From: JANXQE01 sp035651635
Lineage (GTDB): Bacteria; Verrucomicrobiota; Verrucomicrobiia; Limisphaerales; UBA8199
Reading direction: 5' to 3'
Assembly: GCA_035651635.1 (NCBI GenBank)
Contig: DASRFK010000104.1
Location: forward strand, 1-64,000
Length of the DNA: 64,000 nucleotides
Shown here: piece after piece, positions 34,250-42,465 of the stretch
Layout: each line of letters starts with the position of its first letter
How positions within the stretch are numbered: the first letter of the stretch is position 1
The notes under the pieces: generated by a model
The model's database searches: none
Seen by the model: the letters and a program-made list of their open reading frames with translations, nothing else
What the model was told of the DNA's origin: nothing
Made by a program: the position numbers and the translations under genes

Positions 34250-36940
34250 TCATTCAACTCGCAGCGCCACCATCAGATTGACCTTGGTAGCGCGGCGAGC
34301 CGGGATATAGCAGGCCATCAAAGCCACCACGCAAAGTGTCAACGTTACGGTGACAATTGTTAACGGATCAGTAGGCGCGACCTTGAAAAGCACGCTGGTT
34401 AGAATTCGGGTCAAAGCAAGTGATCCCAAAAGCCCGATGAACGCGCCGATGAGGGCCAAGCGCATCCCTTGCCCCACCACGAGATTGAGAACCGCGAATC
34501 GTTGGGCGCCAAGTGCCACGCGCACCCCGATCTCCCTTTCCCGCTGAGTGACGGTGAATGAGAGCAGGCCATAAAGCCCGATGATGGCCAAAACCAGCGC
34601 GAGAACGGCAAACCCCCCAAGCAAGAGCAGATTAAGTGTATCCGGCGCAACGTTATGCTCGCGCATTTCTTTCATCGTCGATATCCCGAAAATGGGCAGG
34701 GCCGGGTCCAACTGAGAGACCTGCTGGCGAACCGTGCCCAGCAGGGCGGCGGGGTCACTTGCTGTTTTGACCACCACAGCCATATTCCCAACCGTTTGCT
34801 GATATATGGGAAAATACGCCTGCACCAACCCTCCTCGCTCGCTTAAGCGATTCTCCTTAACGCGTCCGACCACACCCACTATGGTCGCGACCGGTTGTTT
34901 CTCGCGTTCTCCCCAGGGAATCCGGACACGCTGGCCGAGTGGATTCTGGTTGGGCCAATAGCGCTTGGCGAATTCTTCATCAATGATGATTGAGTCGAGT
35001 CCGGCTCCCCACTCATTACCCGATGACGTTCCCTTCAGATGCTCGCGATTGTCCTGTTCCGTGAAATCGCGTCCTTGAAGAAGTGGAATGCCCATGGCCT
35101 GAAAATAATCGGGCGCAACGAGATGAAACTGCAGCGAGGGTTGAAGATGAGGCGGTGGCTCGGGCCTCCCTTCAATCACGAAGCGCATATCCCAACCGCC
35201 TTCATGCAGGGGAATTGAATTCTGTGAGGCAAGGCTCGCGGCCCGCACCCCTGGCAAGGCACGCAATTTTTCGCGCAGAGCTTGGCAAAAAAGAACCTCC
35301 TGCTCGACCGTTTGATACTTGCCTTCGGGGAAGCTGATATGAAACGTCAAAACGCGGTCGACTTCGAAACCAGGATTGACCTGCATAAGTCGATGAAAGC
35401 TAAGGAGCAGCAACCCGGCACCGACCAGGAGAACGAAAGTCAGGGCAACTTCTGCGATCACAAGCCCTTGCCGCAATCCCGCACGACCGGATGTGGTCCC
35501 ACGCCCGGTTTCCTTAAGAGCGCCCCGCAAATCGACCCGGCGCGCATGCCATGCTGGGGCCAGGCCGAATAAAATGCCGGTGACTACCGCCACCAGGCCC
35601 GAGAACAGAAGCACGCCCAGGTCTAGTCTGACTTCGCCCACGCGTGGCATGTTGTCGCCGGCAACCACTGTCACGACACGGAGGACGCCTTTGGCAAAAA
35701 GCAAGCCGACTATTGCGCCCAGGAGGGCTAGCAAGCCGCTTTCCGCGAGTAATTGTCGCGTAATTCGCCATCGGCCCGCTCCCAATGCCCCGCGCACAGC
35801 CATTTCTTTCTCGCGGGCCGCCGCGCGCGCGAGCAAAAGGCTGGCCACGTTGGCGCAAGCAATCACCAACACAAAACTAACCGCGCCGAGCAGAATCCAA
35901 AGTGCCTGCCGGATGTTTCCAACCTGGTTATCCAGCAACCTGTCGATCTGCACACGCCGGGTCTTGTTGGATTCCGGGTACTGTTGTTCCAGGCGAACAG
36001 CCACTACCTCCAAATCGGCTCGCGCGTTTTCGAGAGTAACTCCACGTTTGAGACGGGCCAATCCGAACAGTCCCGGATGATTGTCTCGCTTCTGCCAACT
36101 GGAATCGGCGCAATAAGGCCCCACCGGTACCCACACATCCACTTTGCTGGGAAACTCAAATCCCGCGGGCATGACTCCCAAGATTGTACGAGGTTTCCCA
36201 TTGAGACTGATGGTTTTATTGAGAATTCCGGCCTGACCGCCAAATCGATTCTGCCAAAGCGCGTGGCTGATCACAGCTACCGGCGGGGCGCCGGGCTTGT
36301 CTTCGTCCTCGCGGAAAACCCTCCCGAGTTCCGGTTGCGTGCGCAAGGCCGCAAACACCTCTGCCGACATCGGCGACCCCGCGAGCCGGACAGGCTCGCC
36401 TGCGCCAGTGAGTGTAAAATTTTCTCCACTGTAAACACCAAATTTTTCAAAGGCCGATTGCTGATCCTTCCAATCGGTGAAATTGGGAAATGATAGCGAT
36501 CCTCCGGACCAATCCGGCCCCCGCTCGCACAACCAAACCAATTGGCCGGAGTCGGGATAAGCTAGCGGACGCAAGAGTACCGCGTCCACCAGGCTGAAAA
36601 TGGCGGTGTTCGCGCCAATACCCAGCGCGAGAGTGAGCACGGCCACGGCAGCGAACCCGGGGTTCTTGCGCAATTGCCGCGCTCCGAAGCGGATGTCCTG
36701 CAACAATGTTTCCAATAGGGGCAAGCCGCGTTGGTCTCGGTAGAACTCCTTCATGGACTCGATCCCTCCGAATTGGATCATCGCCTGGCGGCGCGCCTCG
36801 TCAGGTGTCATGCCCAATCCAAGATGATCTTCGATACTCATCTGTAGGTGGCTCTCGATCTCATCATCGAGGTCTCGATTCTTGCGCTCTTTGTTAAAAA
36901 AGCCGCCCAACCTCACAATCCATCCGCGCAGCCTTCTCAT
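34250..36940 (-). CDS. ADOP-family ABC transporter permease (duplicated MacB/FtsX)
   Basis: From the ATG at 36940 the product is 896 residues. A cytoplasmic N-terminal helical region (RNRDLDDEIESHLQM; EARRQAMIQFGG) precedes two copies of a MacB periplasmic domain plus FtsX domain. The first has LGIGANTAIFSLVDAVLL and EKEMAVRGALGAGRWRI; the second REREIGVRVALGAQRF. This is the acidobacterial-type orphan permease, which lacks its own ATPase gene and is often paired with PadR. Its start codon overlaps the PadR TGA as ATGA. The substrate is unknown. Confidence 0.9.
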   Translation of the reverse strand: MRRLRGWIVRLGGFFNKERKNRDLDDEIESHLQMSIEDHLGLGMTPDEARRQAMIQFGGIESMKEFYRDQRGLPLLETLLQDIRFGARQLRKNPGFAAVAVLTLALGIGANTAIFSLVDAVLLRPLAYPDSGQLVWLCERGPDWSGGSLSFPNFTDWKDQQSAFEKFGVYSGENFTLTGAGEPVRLAGSPMSAEVFAALRTQPELGRVFREDEDKPGAPPVAVISHALWQNRFGGQAGILNKTISLNGKPRTILGVMPAGFEFPSKVDVWVPVGPYCADSSWQKRDNHPGLFGLARLKRGVTLENARADLEVVAVRLEQQYPESNKTRRVQIDRLLDNQVGNIRQALWILLGAVSFVLVIACANVASLLLARAAAREKEMAVRGALGAGRWRITRQLLAESGLLALLGAIVGLLFAKGVLRVVTVVAGDNMPRVGEVRLDLGVLLFSGLVAVVTGILFGLAPAWHARRVDLRGALKETGRGTTSGRAGLRQGLVIAEVALTFVLLVGAGLLLLSFHRLMQVNPGFEVDRVLTFHISFPEGKYQTVEQEVLFCQALREKLRALPGVRAASLASQNSIPLHEGGWDMRFVIEGRPEPPPHLQPSLQFHLVAPDYFQAMGIPLLQGRDFTEQDNREHLKGTSSGNEWGAGLDSIIIDEEFAKRYWPNQNPLGQRVRIPWGEREKQPVATIVGVVGRVKENRLSERGGLVQAYFPIYQQTVGNMAVVVKTASDPAALLGTVRQQVSQLDPALPIFGISTMKEMREHNVAPDTLNLLLLGGFAVLALVLAIIGLYGLLSFTVTQREREIGVRVALGAQRFAVLNLVVGQGMRLALIGAFIGLLGSLALTRILTSVLFKVAPTDPLTIVTVTLTLCVVALMACYIPARRATKVNLMVALRVE

Positions 36941-37281
36941 GCCAGACCTTCTTTTGGATTCAGGAAGCTGGCCAGAATGGCAGTCATCTGTTCCCATTCC
37001 TGGGTTTGCTTCTGGATCTGTTTTCGGCCGGCACGAGTTAACTGGTAATACTTCGCCTTCCGATTCCTCTCCGAGAGCCCCCATTCCGAAGTGAGGTAGC
37101 CCTCCTGCTCCAACTTGAGCAAAGCCGGGTAGAGCGTGCCGTAGTTGACGGACAATAAGTCGGCACTGGTCCGCTCAATCTGGCGAGCGATCCCGTAGCC
37201 GTGTAACGAACCGGCACGTTCGAGCGTTTTCAAAACCATCAACGCCAAAGTCCCTTGCCAAACCTCAGCTTTGTCATTCAT
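36937..37281 (-). CDS. PadR-family transcriptional regulator
   Basis: From the ATG at 37281 the product is 114 residues, the normal size of subfamily-2 PadR proteins. It has the winged helix with LHGYGIARQIERTSADLLSVNYGTLYPALLKLEQEGYL split across helices 2-3 and wing, and SERNRKAKYYQLTRAGR before the dimerisation helix. A longer open frame upstream to 37593 overlaps the palindrome and is not favoured. It is the first gene of an operon with the ADOP permease and probably represses it through the palindrome 21 bases upstream. Confidence 0.92.
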   Translation of the reverse strand: MNDKAEVWQGTLALMVLKTLERAGSLHGYGIARQIERTSADLLSVNYGTLYPALLKLEQEGYLTSEWGLSERNRKAKYYQLTRAGRKQIQKQTQEWEQMTAILASFLNPKEGLA

Positions 37282-37301
37282 GGACGAGAAACTATCGCTT
37301 C

Positions 37302-37322
37302 TCCTATTGGAATGCAATAGGA
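37302..37322. promoter_or_regulatory. palindromic operator candidate upstream of the PadR gene
   Basis: TCCTATTG (37302-37309) and CAATAGGA (37315-37322) are perfect inverted arms with a 5-base spacer, 21 bases before the PadR ATG and 92 bases before the divergent oxidoreductase start. The position suits autorepression, and possibly joint control of both directions. Binding by PadR is inference. Confidence 0.6.
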
Positions 37323-37413
37323 ACAAACTTTTCCTCGCATGGCTTGTGAATCGGGTTTTCCTGAACGAAGTTCTCCAGGTTTGAACAATTAATGAACCTG
37401 AAGGGAGAATGGC

Positions 37414-38121
37414 ATGAAAGGAAAAATGAAAATTGGAATCATTGGAGTTGGGAATATTGGTTCGGCCCTGACCCGGCATTTCACCCGTCTGGGTCACGAT
37501 GTGGTGGTCGCAAATTCGCGCGGTCCCGAAACCCTTACCAACCTGGCCAAGGAGACTGGCGCCAGGCCCGTGCAGGTCTCTGAAGTGCCCCACGGACGGG
37601 ATCTAGTTGTGGTGACCATTCCCGAAGGCAAAATTCCGGAGTTGCCGCGGGACCTGTTCAAGAACGCTCCCCCAAATCTGATCGTCGTTGATACCGGCAA
37701 CTATTACCCGCGCCAACGGGATGGGAAAATTGAGGGCATCGAGAACGGCTTGGTCGAAAGCCGTTGGGTGGAGCAACAATTGGGGCGCCCGGTCATTAAG
37801 GTGTTCAACAATATTTACGCCGAACATTTGGCCAATCGGGGCAAACCTGCGGGAACCCAGGACCGCATCGCTCTGCCTGTTGCAGGCGATGATCCCAAAG
37901 CCAAGCAAGTGGTGATGGACCTGGTCAATGACATGGGATTTGATGCCGTCGATGCAGGGGGACTGGATGAGTCCTGGCGGCAACAGCCCGGAACTCCCGT
38001 CTACGCTGAAGATTTTGACGCTGCCGGAGTTCGCCGGGCTTTGGCACAGGCAAACCCAGAGCGGAAGCCAGAATGGCGTGCTACCCCCAAAAGCCCCGGT
38101 ACCTACAACGCACCCAAATGA
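37414..38121 (+). CDS. NADPH-dependent F420 reductase-like oxidoreductase
   Basis: The 235-residue protein begins MKIGIIGVGNIGSALTRHF, a Rossmann GxGxxG nucleotide site, followed by VVVANSRGPETL, the phosphate-binding strand end expected for NADPH. DLVVVTIPEGKI and VVDTGNYYPRQRDG match proteins annotated as coenzyme F420-dependent NADP oxidoreductase. No F420-biosynthesis genes are in view, so another partner is possible. A GGGAG Shine-Dalgarno lies seven bases before the ATG at 37414. It is transcribed divergently from padR. Confidence 0.82.
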   Translation: MKGKMKIGIIGVGNIGSALTRHFTRLGHDVVVANSRGPETLTNLAKETGARPVQVSEVPHGRDLVVVTIPEGKIPELPRDLFKNAPPNLIVVDTGNYYPRQRDGKIEGIENGLVESRWVEQQLGRPVIKVFNNIYAEHLANRGKPAGTQDRIALPVAGDDPKAKQVVMDLVNDMGFDAVDAGGLDESWRQQPGTPVYAEDFDAAGVRRALAQANPERKPEWRATPKSPGTYNAPK

Positions 38122-38212
38122 AGATAACTTCGATGAGGACCCATCACGAGCAGAGCGCGCCCAGCTAATAGCGGAACGCGCCAGAGGATTTAGGGGAAAT
38201 GGGCTGCGCGCC

Positions 38213-38905
38213 TCAGAAAAGCCAGCGCAAGCCAACGCAAAACAGGCCGCAAATGAGCGATCCAAGGCCAAGCACAACCGCGCCAGGAAGGCGTTTCTGA
38301 GGAATCTCGAGCCACATATACAAGCTGCTCAGAACCATGAAAATTAATCCGATTGCGATGGCATCTATCGAAAATGCCCACAAAGTAGTCAGTGCCCAAT
38401 CGCGCTGGTTGCGAGGGTCGTCCATTTGAACGCCCGTAAACGCGTGCAGCGCTTTGATCACTCCCCAAAGATTCACATCACTTTGCTGCACGGTAACTCG
38501 CTTCCGTGCAAAATCGGCCTTGATGAAAAAGAAGTGGCCCGGACGCCTGACTTGGAACTCAAATTGATTGGGATCCGTCCTTGTGGTCGTCCACAAGATC
38601 TCGCCCCGAATGGCAAGTTGTGTCATGATTTGGCGCGCCTGTGCTAGGTCGCCCTTCACCTCAAGCACGGGGCCGGCAATCTCGCGCTCATAATTCGTCT
38701 GCTTTCGGTTCTTCCAGAATTCCGTAAAGCTCCAGGTCGGATGGTTCAGGATGAGGCCGCTGAAGGCAAACAGCCATATGAAGAAGAGCAGAAACAATCC
38801 GCTGTAGAAATGCAGCTTGCGATTCCAGCGCTCGAATCCGGCTTGGAACCGAGGAACATTGGGCGGTTTGCCTGGACCACCTCTGGGTTCAATGAACGAG
38901 GGCAT
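38213..38905 (-). CDS. PepSY-associated TM helix protein (second gene of pair)
   Basis: The ATG at 38905 lies 17 bases inside the 3' end of the previous gene and gives 230 residues. The RWNRKLHFYSGLFLLFFIWLFAFSGLILNHP segment, in two parts, is the first membrane helix with the conserved His of PepSY-TM proteins. A PepSY-like extracytoplasmic domain (about 60-135) and two further helices (AFSIDAIAIGLIFMVLSSLY; AVVLGLGSLICGLFCVGL) follow. These proteins are often linked to iron or siderophore reduction, and the substrate here is unknown. Confidence 0.78.
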   Translation of the reverse strand: MPSFIEPRGGPGKPPNVPRFQAGFERWNRKLHFYSGLFLLFFIWLFAFSGLILNHPTWSFTEFWKNRKQTNYEREIAGPVLEVKGDLAQARQIMTQLAIRGEILWTTTRTDPNQFEFQVRRPGHFFFIKADFARKRVTVQQSDVNLWGVIKALHAFTGVQMDDPRNQRDWALTTLWAFSIDAIAIGLIFMVLSSLYMWLEIPQKRLPGAVVLGLGSLICGLFCVGLRWLF

Positions 38906-39518
38906 ACGCCATTGCAAAAAACGATAATGCCCCCGCGAAAAGCAGAACAACTCCCACCCTTCGTTCAGCGCGCAGCACATACCACAAATAAATGCCGCTC
39001 ACCGAGATAAACAGAATCAGGTAAACGGTTGCGTCCGCCATCCAACGCCAGGCCCTCATATAAAACCAGTTCATCCGGATATCCGGCCCGTGTTGACCTG
39101 GAGATTTATGGAGCGTCACCAGGGCATTCGCCAAACCTGCTTCACGGGTCACGATGGTCGCCTCACGGTTGGCAAGACTGATACTTACGGTCGTCTCGCG
39201 TCCAGGGATCGTTACGGGTATAATAAGCTTTTCCTCTTTCACCATATGCCGAACGAATCCAACCTCGCCACGAACGCCCGCCTTCTTCAGAGTCGGCTTG
39301 AGCGCATCGATGAGTGGTCGCCCCGAGAGCGTCGCCAGATCGTCTGGAAGCGGCAAGGCTGAGACGGTGCGGGTACTGGTAGTTTCGGAAACGATCCTCG
39401 GCAGCCAGGAGTGCACCAGAAAAAACACACTGATGGCAAACACGAGCACAAATGGACTGATGAAAAGCCCTAAGTACAGGTGAAGATCTCGAATCAGCCT
39501 ATAAAATCGCACTCTCAT
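38889..39518 (-). CDS. PepSY-associated TM helix protein (first gene of pair)
   Basis: This 209-residue protein starts MRVRFYRLIRDLHLYLGLFI, with an HxxxG helix. It has a large extracytoplasmic domain (about 45-150) and ends with two helices (ATVYLILFISVSGIYLWYV and VGVVLLFAGALSFFAMAY). It pairs with the overlapping downstream gene. Together they give two PepSY-type modules that are joined in one longer protein in other bacteria, so this may be a split version. Confidence 0.76.
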   Translation of the reverse strand: MRVRFYRLIRDLHLYLGLFISPFVLVFAISVFFLVHSWLPRIVSETTSTRTVSALPLPDDLATLSGRPLIDALKPTLKKAGVRGEVGFVRHMVKEEKLIIPVTIPGRETTVSISLANREATIVTREAGLANALVTLHKSPGQHGPDIRMNWFYMRAWRWMADATVYLILFISVSGIYLWYVLRAERRVGVVLLFAGALSFFAMAYALVH

Positions 39519-39605
39519 TCGGCCTGGGCCCCTTCCGCATCTACAACTCCCGCTCGATCATCGCGGTAGGAAAATCTCGCTTGAAGGGGTGACATTTCGA
39601 TGCGG

Positions 39606-39929
39606 TTAATAGTCGCAGGTTATAACCAGGAGAAAAAATCCGCAAAGCCAAGATTTGTCGGTTCCCATTCCAGCAAACGGGTGATCATATCTGTTTGGAT
39701 GGTCCCTGGCGAAACAGTGTTCACCCGGATCCGACGGGAGAAAAACGGCAGCGCCGGCTACATCCTGAGGCTGACCAATGCGGCCAAATGTTGTTTGAGA
39801 CTCGACGTGTTTACGCAAATCGCTCTCAGTAATGCCGATCGCGCGTGCACCTTCGGTCTCGACCATGCCAGGCCGGATCGCGTTGACACAGGTTCCGCGA
39901 GGACCGAGTTCCGGTGCTAGCGAGCGCGA
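39606..39929 (-). pseudogene. chimeric remnant of two short-chain dehydrogenase C-termini
   Basis: Reading toward lower coordinates, one frame gives LAPELGPRGTCVNAIRPGMV and then TTFGRIGQPQDVAGAAVFLPSD, the C-terminal third of an SDR. At about 39735 the SDR match jumps frame to RRIRVNTVSPGTIQTDMI, the matching part of a different SDR, and soon ends. No Rossmann GxxxGxG or YxxxK catalytic site is present. It abuts the hydrolase stop codon and is a decayed double fragment. Confidence 0.7.
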
Positions 39930-40751
39930 TCAGGACTTGATAAAGGCTAAAAGATCCTCATTCACCTGCTCTTTCTGTGTGGTGCACATCCCGTGCGGAG
40001 CGCCTTTGTAAACTTTGAGCTTGGCGTTTCTGACCAGGTTGGCTGAAAGCATGGCGGAATCCGCAATCGGCACGATCTGGTCATCGTCCCCGTGCAAGAT
40101 CAACGTTGGGACATCGATCTTCTTGAGATCCTCAGTTTGATCGGTTTCAGAAAACGCCTTGATGCAGAAATAGCAAGCGGGCAGCCCCGCCATCATTCCC
40201 TGCATCCAAAACGAATCCCGTACCCCCTGGGACACCTTTGCATCCGGCCGGTTATAGCCGTAAAAAGGCATCGTGAGATCCATGAAGAACTGTGATCGGT
40301 CAGCCAGAACTCCGTTGCGAATTTGGTCGAAAACATCCTTCGGCAACCCGCCTGGGTTCGCCTTGGTCTTGAGCATGAGTGGCGGCACCGCGCCAATCAG
40401 CACTGCTTTGGCTACTCGCACCGTGCCATGTCGGCCGATGTAACGCGCGACCTCCCCACCGCCGGTGGAGTGCCCCACATGAATGGCATCCTTTAGGTCC
40501 AGCGTGTTGACCAGTGCCGCAAGATCGTCGGCGTAAGTGTCCATATCATTTCCTTGCCAGGGTTGGCTGGACCGCCCGTGTCCGCGACGATCATGCGCGA
40601 TGCATCGGTAACCGCGCGAAGCCAGGAAGAACATCTGATCCTCGAATGCATCGGCCGTCAGAGGCCATCCATGGCTAAACACGACCGGTTGGCCTGAGCC
40701 CCAGTCCTTATAATAGATCTCGGTTCCGTCTTGGGTCTTAAACGTGCTCAT
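39930..40751 (-). CDS. alpha/beta hydrolase, non-haem chloroperoxidase/arylesterase type
   Basis: From the ATG at 40751 the product is 273 residues, the usual size. It shows the oxyanion region VVFSHGWPL, the nucleophile elbow GHSTGGGE (Ser near residue 97), the acid Asp near LILHGDDD (about 225) and the His in GAPHGM (about 252). These enzymes hydrolyse esters and some perform perhydrolysis to peracids. An in-frame ATG at 40793 would add 14 residues. The gene belongs to the stress/redox run on the minus strand. Confidence 0.88.
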   Translation of the reverse strand: MSTFKTQDGTEIYYKDWGSGQPVVFSHGWPLTADAFEDQMFFLASRGYRCIAHDRRGHGRSSQPWQGNDMDTYADDLAALVNTLDLKDAIHVGHSTGGGEVARYIGRHGTVRVAKAVLIGAVPPLMLKTKANPGGLPKDVFDQIRNGVLADRSQFFMDLTMPFYGYNRPDAKVSQGVRDSFWMQGMMAGLPACYFCIKAFSETDQTEDLKKIDVPTLILHGDDDQIVPIADSAMLSANLVRNAKLKVYKGAPHGMCTTQKEQVNEDLLAFIKS

Positions 40752-40920
40752 GGAATGCTGCCTTTCGTTTGTGCTTCGTGCGAATCCTTTCACTGACTAA
40801 AACGAAATTTCATTTGAAAAGAGCCAACGTGGACAACCGTTATGGCGAGGACATAAGCTGGCAGTACACCTAACGCCGTTATGTTCTGTCGCGTTCACTC
40901 CGGCTTGCCGGTTATTCAGG

Positions 40921-41448
40921 TTATGGCGCCTTTCCAATGATCGCCCTCGCGGTCAAAGCCGTGACGATCCCAAACGGCAAATTGACCAGCAGGAGATACA
41001 GTGTAAACGTCGGGCCTTTATTCAGCCCGAAATAGCCGGCACCGGCCATTGGCAGGAAAAAGAGAAACAGCGCTGCCAAGGGGGCCAACACATAGAGAAA
41101 GCCAAAAAGGTACAACCGGTTCCAGGCGGTCCTGGTAAACAGCCCAAACAGGATGCCCCACAAGCCGCCCCAGAATAGAGGCCGGTATACATCTGGCGAT
41201 TTTATCGAAACCGGGGCGTTGACCCCGAGTGCCTGGCTAAGCCCTATGCCAAACAGGATCTGGCTGAAAAGCACCACTGCCAGTGCGCCAATCACGCCGG
41301 CCGCGAAACAGATCGCCGCGCGCTGGCTGACGGTGAAGACGGCGGGCATTGCGCCTAGGTCTTTTTCCGTCGTTGATGTCTCCCCGCGTTGCTGGTCACA
41401 ACCAGTTTCCAACACTTTCATTTCAGACGATATTTTAGCCGTATTCAT
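40921..41448 (-). CDS. small integral membrane protein of unknown function
   Basis: The 175-residue protein has a GGAGG ribosome-binding site seven bases before its ATG. A polar N-terminus (about 1-40, with one Cys) precedes four predicted helices. These start at AAICFAAGVIGALAVVLFSQ, run through two more around LFWGGLWGILFGLF and LYLFGFLYVLAPLAALFLFF, and end with TLYLLLVNLPFGIVTALTA. I do not recognise the family. It lies between hydrolase and DsbA-fragment genes in the redox cluster. Confidence 0.65.
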   Translation of the reverse strand: MNTAKISSEMKVLETGCDQQRGETSTTEKDLGAMPAVFTVSQRAAICFAAGVIGALAVVLFSQILFGIGLSQALGVNAPVSIKSPDVYRPLFWGGLWGILFGLFTRTAWNRLYLFGFLYVLAPLAALFLFFLPMAGAGYFGLNKGPTFTLYLLLVNLPFGIVTALTARAIIGKAP

Positions 41449-41486
41449 TCGAGCCTCCGTAGTTTTAGTCTTTTTTGTTTTGTTGA

Positions 41487-41846
41487 TCAGCCGGGTTCAG
41501 CGGACAAAGCTGCGAGGAGGTCCTCGACACCGGGAGCTCCGTCATAGCGCACGCCGTTAATGAAAAAACATGGTGTTCCATTGACGCCCAAGCGTGCTCC
41601 ACTTCGAAGTTCCTGCCGGATCTTGGCGGTATAAATGCCATCCAGCACCTCCTTCATGAGACGCTCCGTATCCAGGTCAAGCATTGACGCATATTCCGCG
41701 AGGTCCTCATCTTCCAGCGCTCCCTGGTTTTCATACAAGAGGTCATGCATTTCCCAAAAACGCCCTTGCGCGCCGGCGGCTCCAGCGGCTTCCGCCGCGT
41801 GTTGCGCATGAGATCGCAAGGAAATGGTTTTTGTTGCGGGATTCAT
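41487..41846 (-). CDS. truncated DsbA-family (thioredoxin-like) protein lacking the CxxC half
   Basis: The 119-residue product matches only the second half of DsbA-like Thioredoxin_4 proteins. HAQHAAEAAGAAGAQGRFWE, the helical insert, and VNGTPCFFINGVRYDG with the cis-proline are present. The N-terminal strand and the catalytic CxxC are absent. A GGAG Shine-Dalgarno and ATG sit at the right distance, with MNPATKTIS fused directly to the internal segment, so the shortened gene may still be translated. It cannot perform disulfide exchange by the usual mechanism. Confidence 0.72.
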   Translation of the reverse strand: MNPATKTISLRSHAQHAAEAAGAAGAQGRFWEMHDLLYENQGALEDEDLAEYASMLDLDTERLMKEVLDGIYTAKIRQELRSGARLGVNGTPCFFINGVRYDGAPGVEDLLAALSAEPG

Positions 41847-41865
41847 AACATCTCCGTGGTGACAC

Positions 41866-42387
41866 TCATTTGTCCGCCTGTGAATGGGCTTCGACGAACC
41901 AAAGCCATTTATCTATACCGCGGGAAATTTCGGTAAAAATGTCAGCCGTGTCGGCGTCTTCCAATTCGTCCGCTTCATCGATCGTTTTTCGAGCTTCGTG
42001 CCCGAAGGTGGACAGGGCTTTGGCGACCGCTTCGACATGCGCGTGCCCGTCCGCGATATCAAGCGGGTACTCCTCGAGGCGAGAGCGTTCAGCGGCGACT
42101 CGCGCTGTGCCCTCGGCGATGCCCCCCAGTTGGACGATGCGCTCGGCGATCAAATCCACATAACCCTCGACCGCCTCATCTATTTGATCGAACAGTTCGT
42201 GCAGCCCGATAAAATGGGGGCCTTTGACGTTCCAATGCGCTTGCTTCATTTGCGTCTGAAGATCCACTGCGTTTGCAAGTTGTTGGTTCATCAGCGCACT
42301 AAGCTCCGAACGTCGCTGCTCGGAAATGTCGTTCTCTGTTTGGTACATTTTCGGTGTTTCTACAGCATTCCTGGTCGATGTTTTCAT
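41866..42387 (-). CDS. dps: Dps family DNA-protection/ferritin-like protein
   Basis: The 173-residue four-helix bundle has the ferroxidase signature QAHWNVKGPHFIGLHELF (His and acidic ligands) with DQIDEAVEGYVDLIAERI. Dps stores iron by oxidising Fe(II) with H2O2 and shields DNA under starvation. GGAAAGG lies six bases upstream of the ATG at 42387, supporting this start. Its place among Ohr, hydrolase and reductase genes fits an oxidative-stress cluster. Confidence 0.93.
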   Translation of the reverse strand: MKTSTRNAVETPKMYQTENDISEQRRSELSALMNQQLANAVDLQTQMKQAHWNVKGPHFIGLHELFDQIDEAVEGYVDLIAERIVQLGGIAEGTARVAAERSRLEEYPLDIADGHAHVEAVAKALSTFGHEARKTIDEADELEDADTADIFTEISRGIDKWLWFVEAHSQADK

Positions 42388-42465
42388 ATGTCCTTTCCTT
42401 TTGTATTTCAGGCGGGGCTCGATCTTAAGTTAAAGGCGATGTTGCGAACCCTTGTGAGCCCGGAT

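Noticed and set aside
35753..36493. 246-residue plus-strand frame inside the ADOP gene
   Set aside because: It is fully antisense to a well-supported permease and has no recognisable domain.
34250..37084. Longer 944-residue form of the ADOP permease
   Set aside because: The first 48 residues come from the padR coding region in another frame, and the ATGA overlap at 36940 is a better start.
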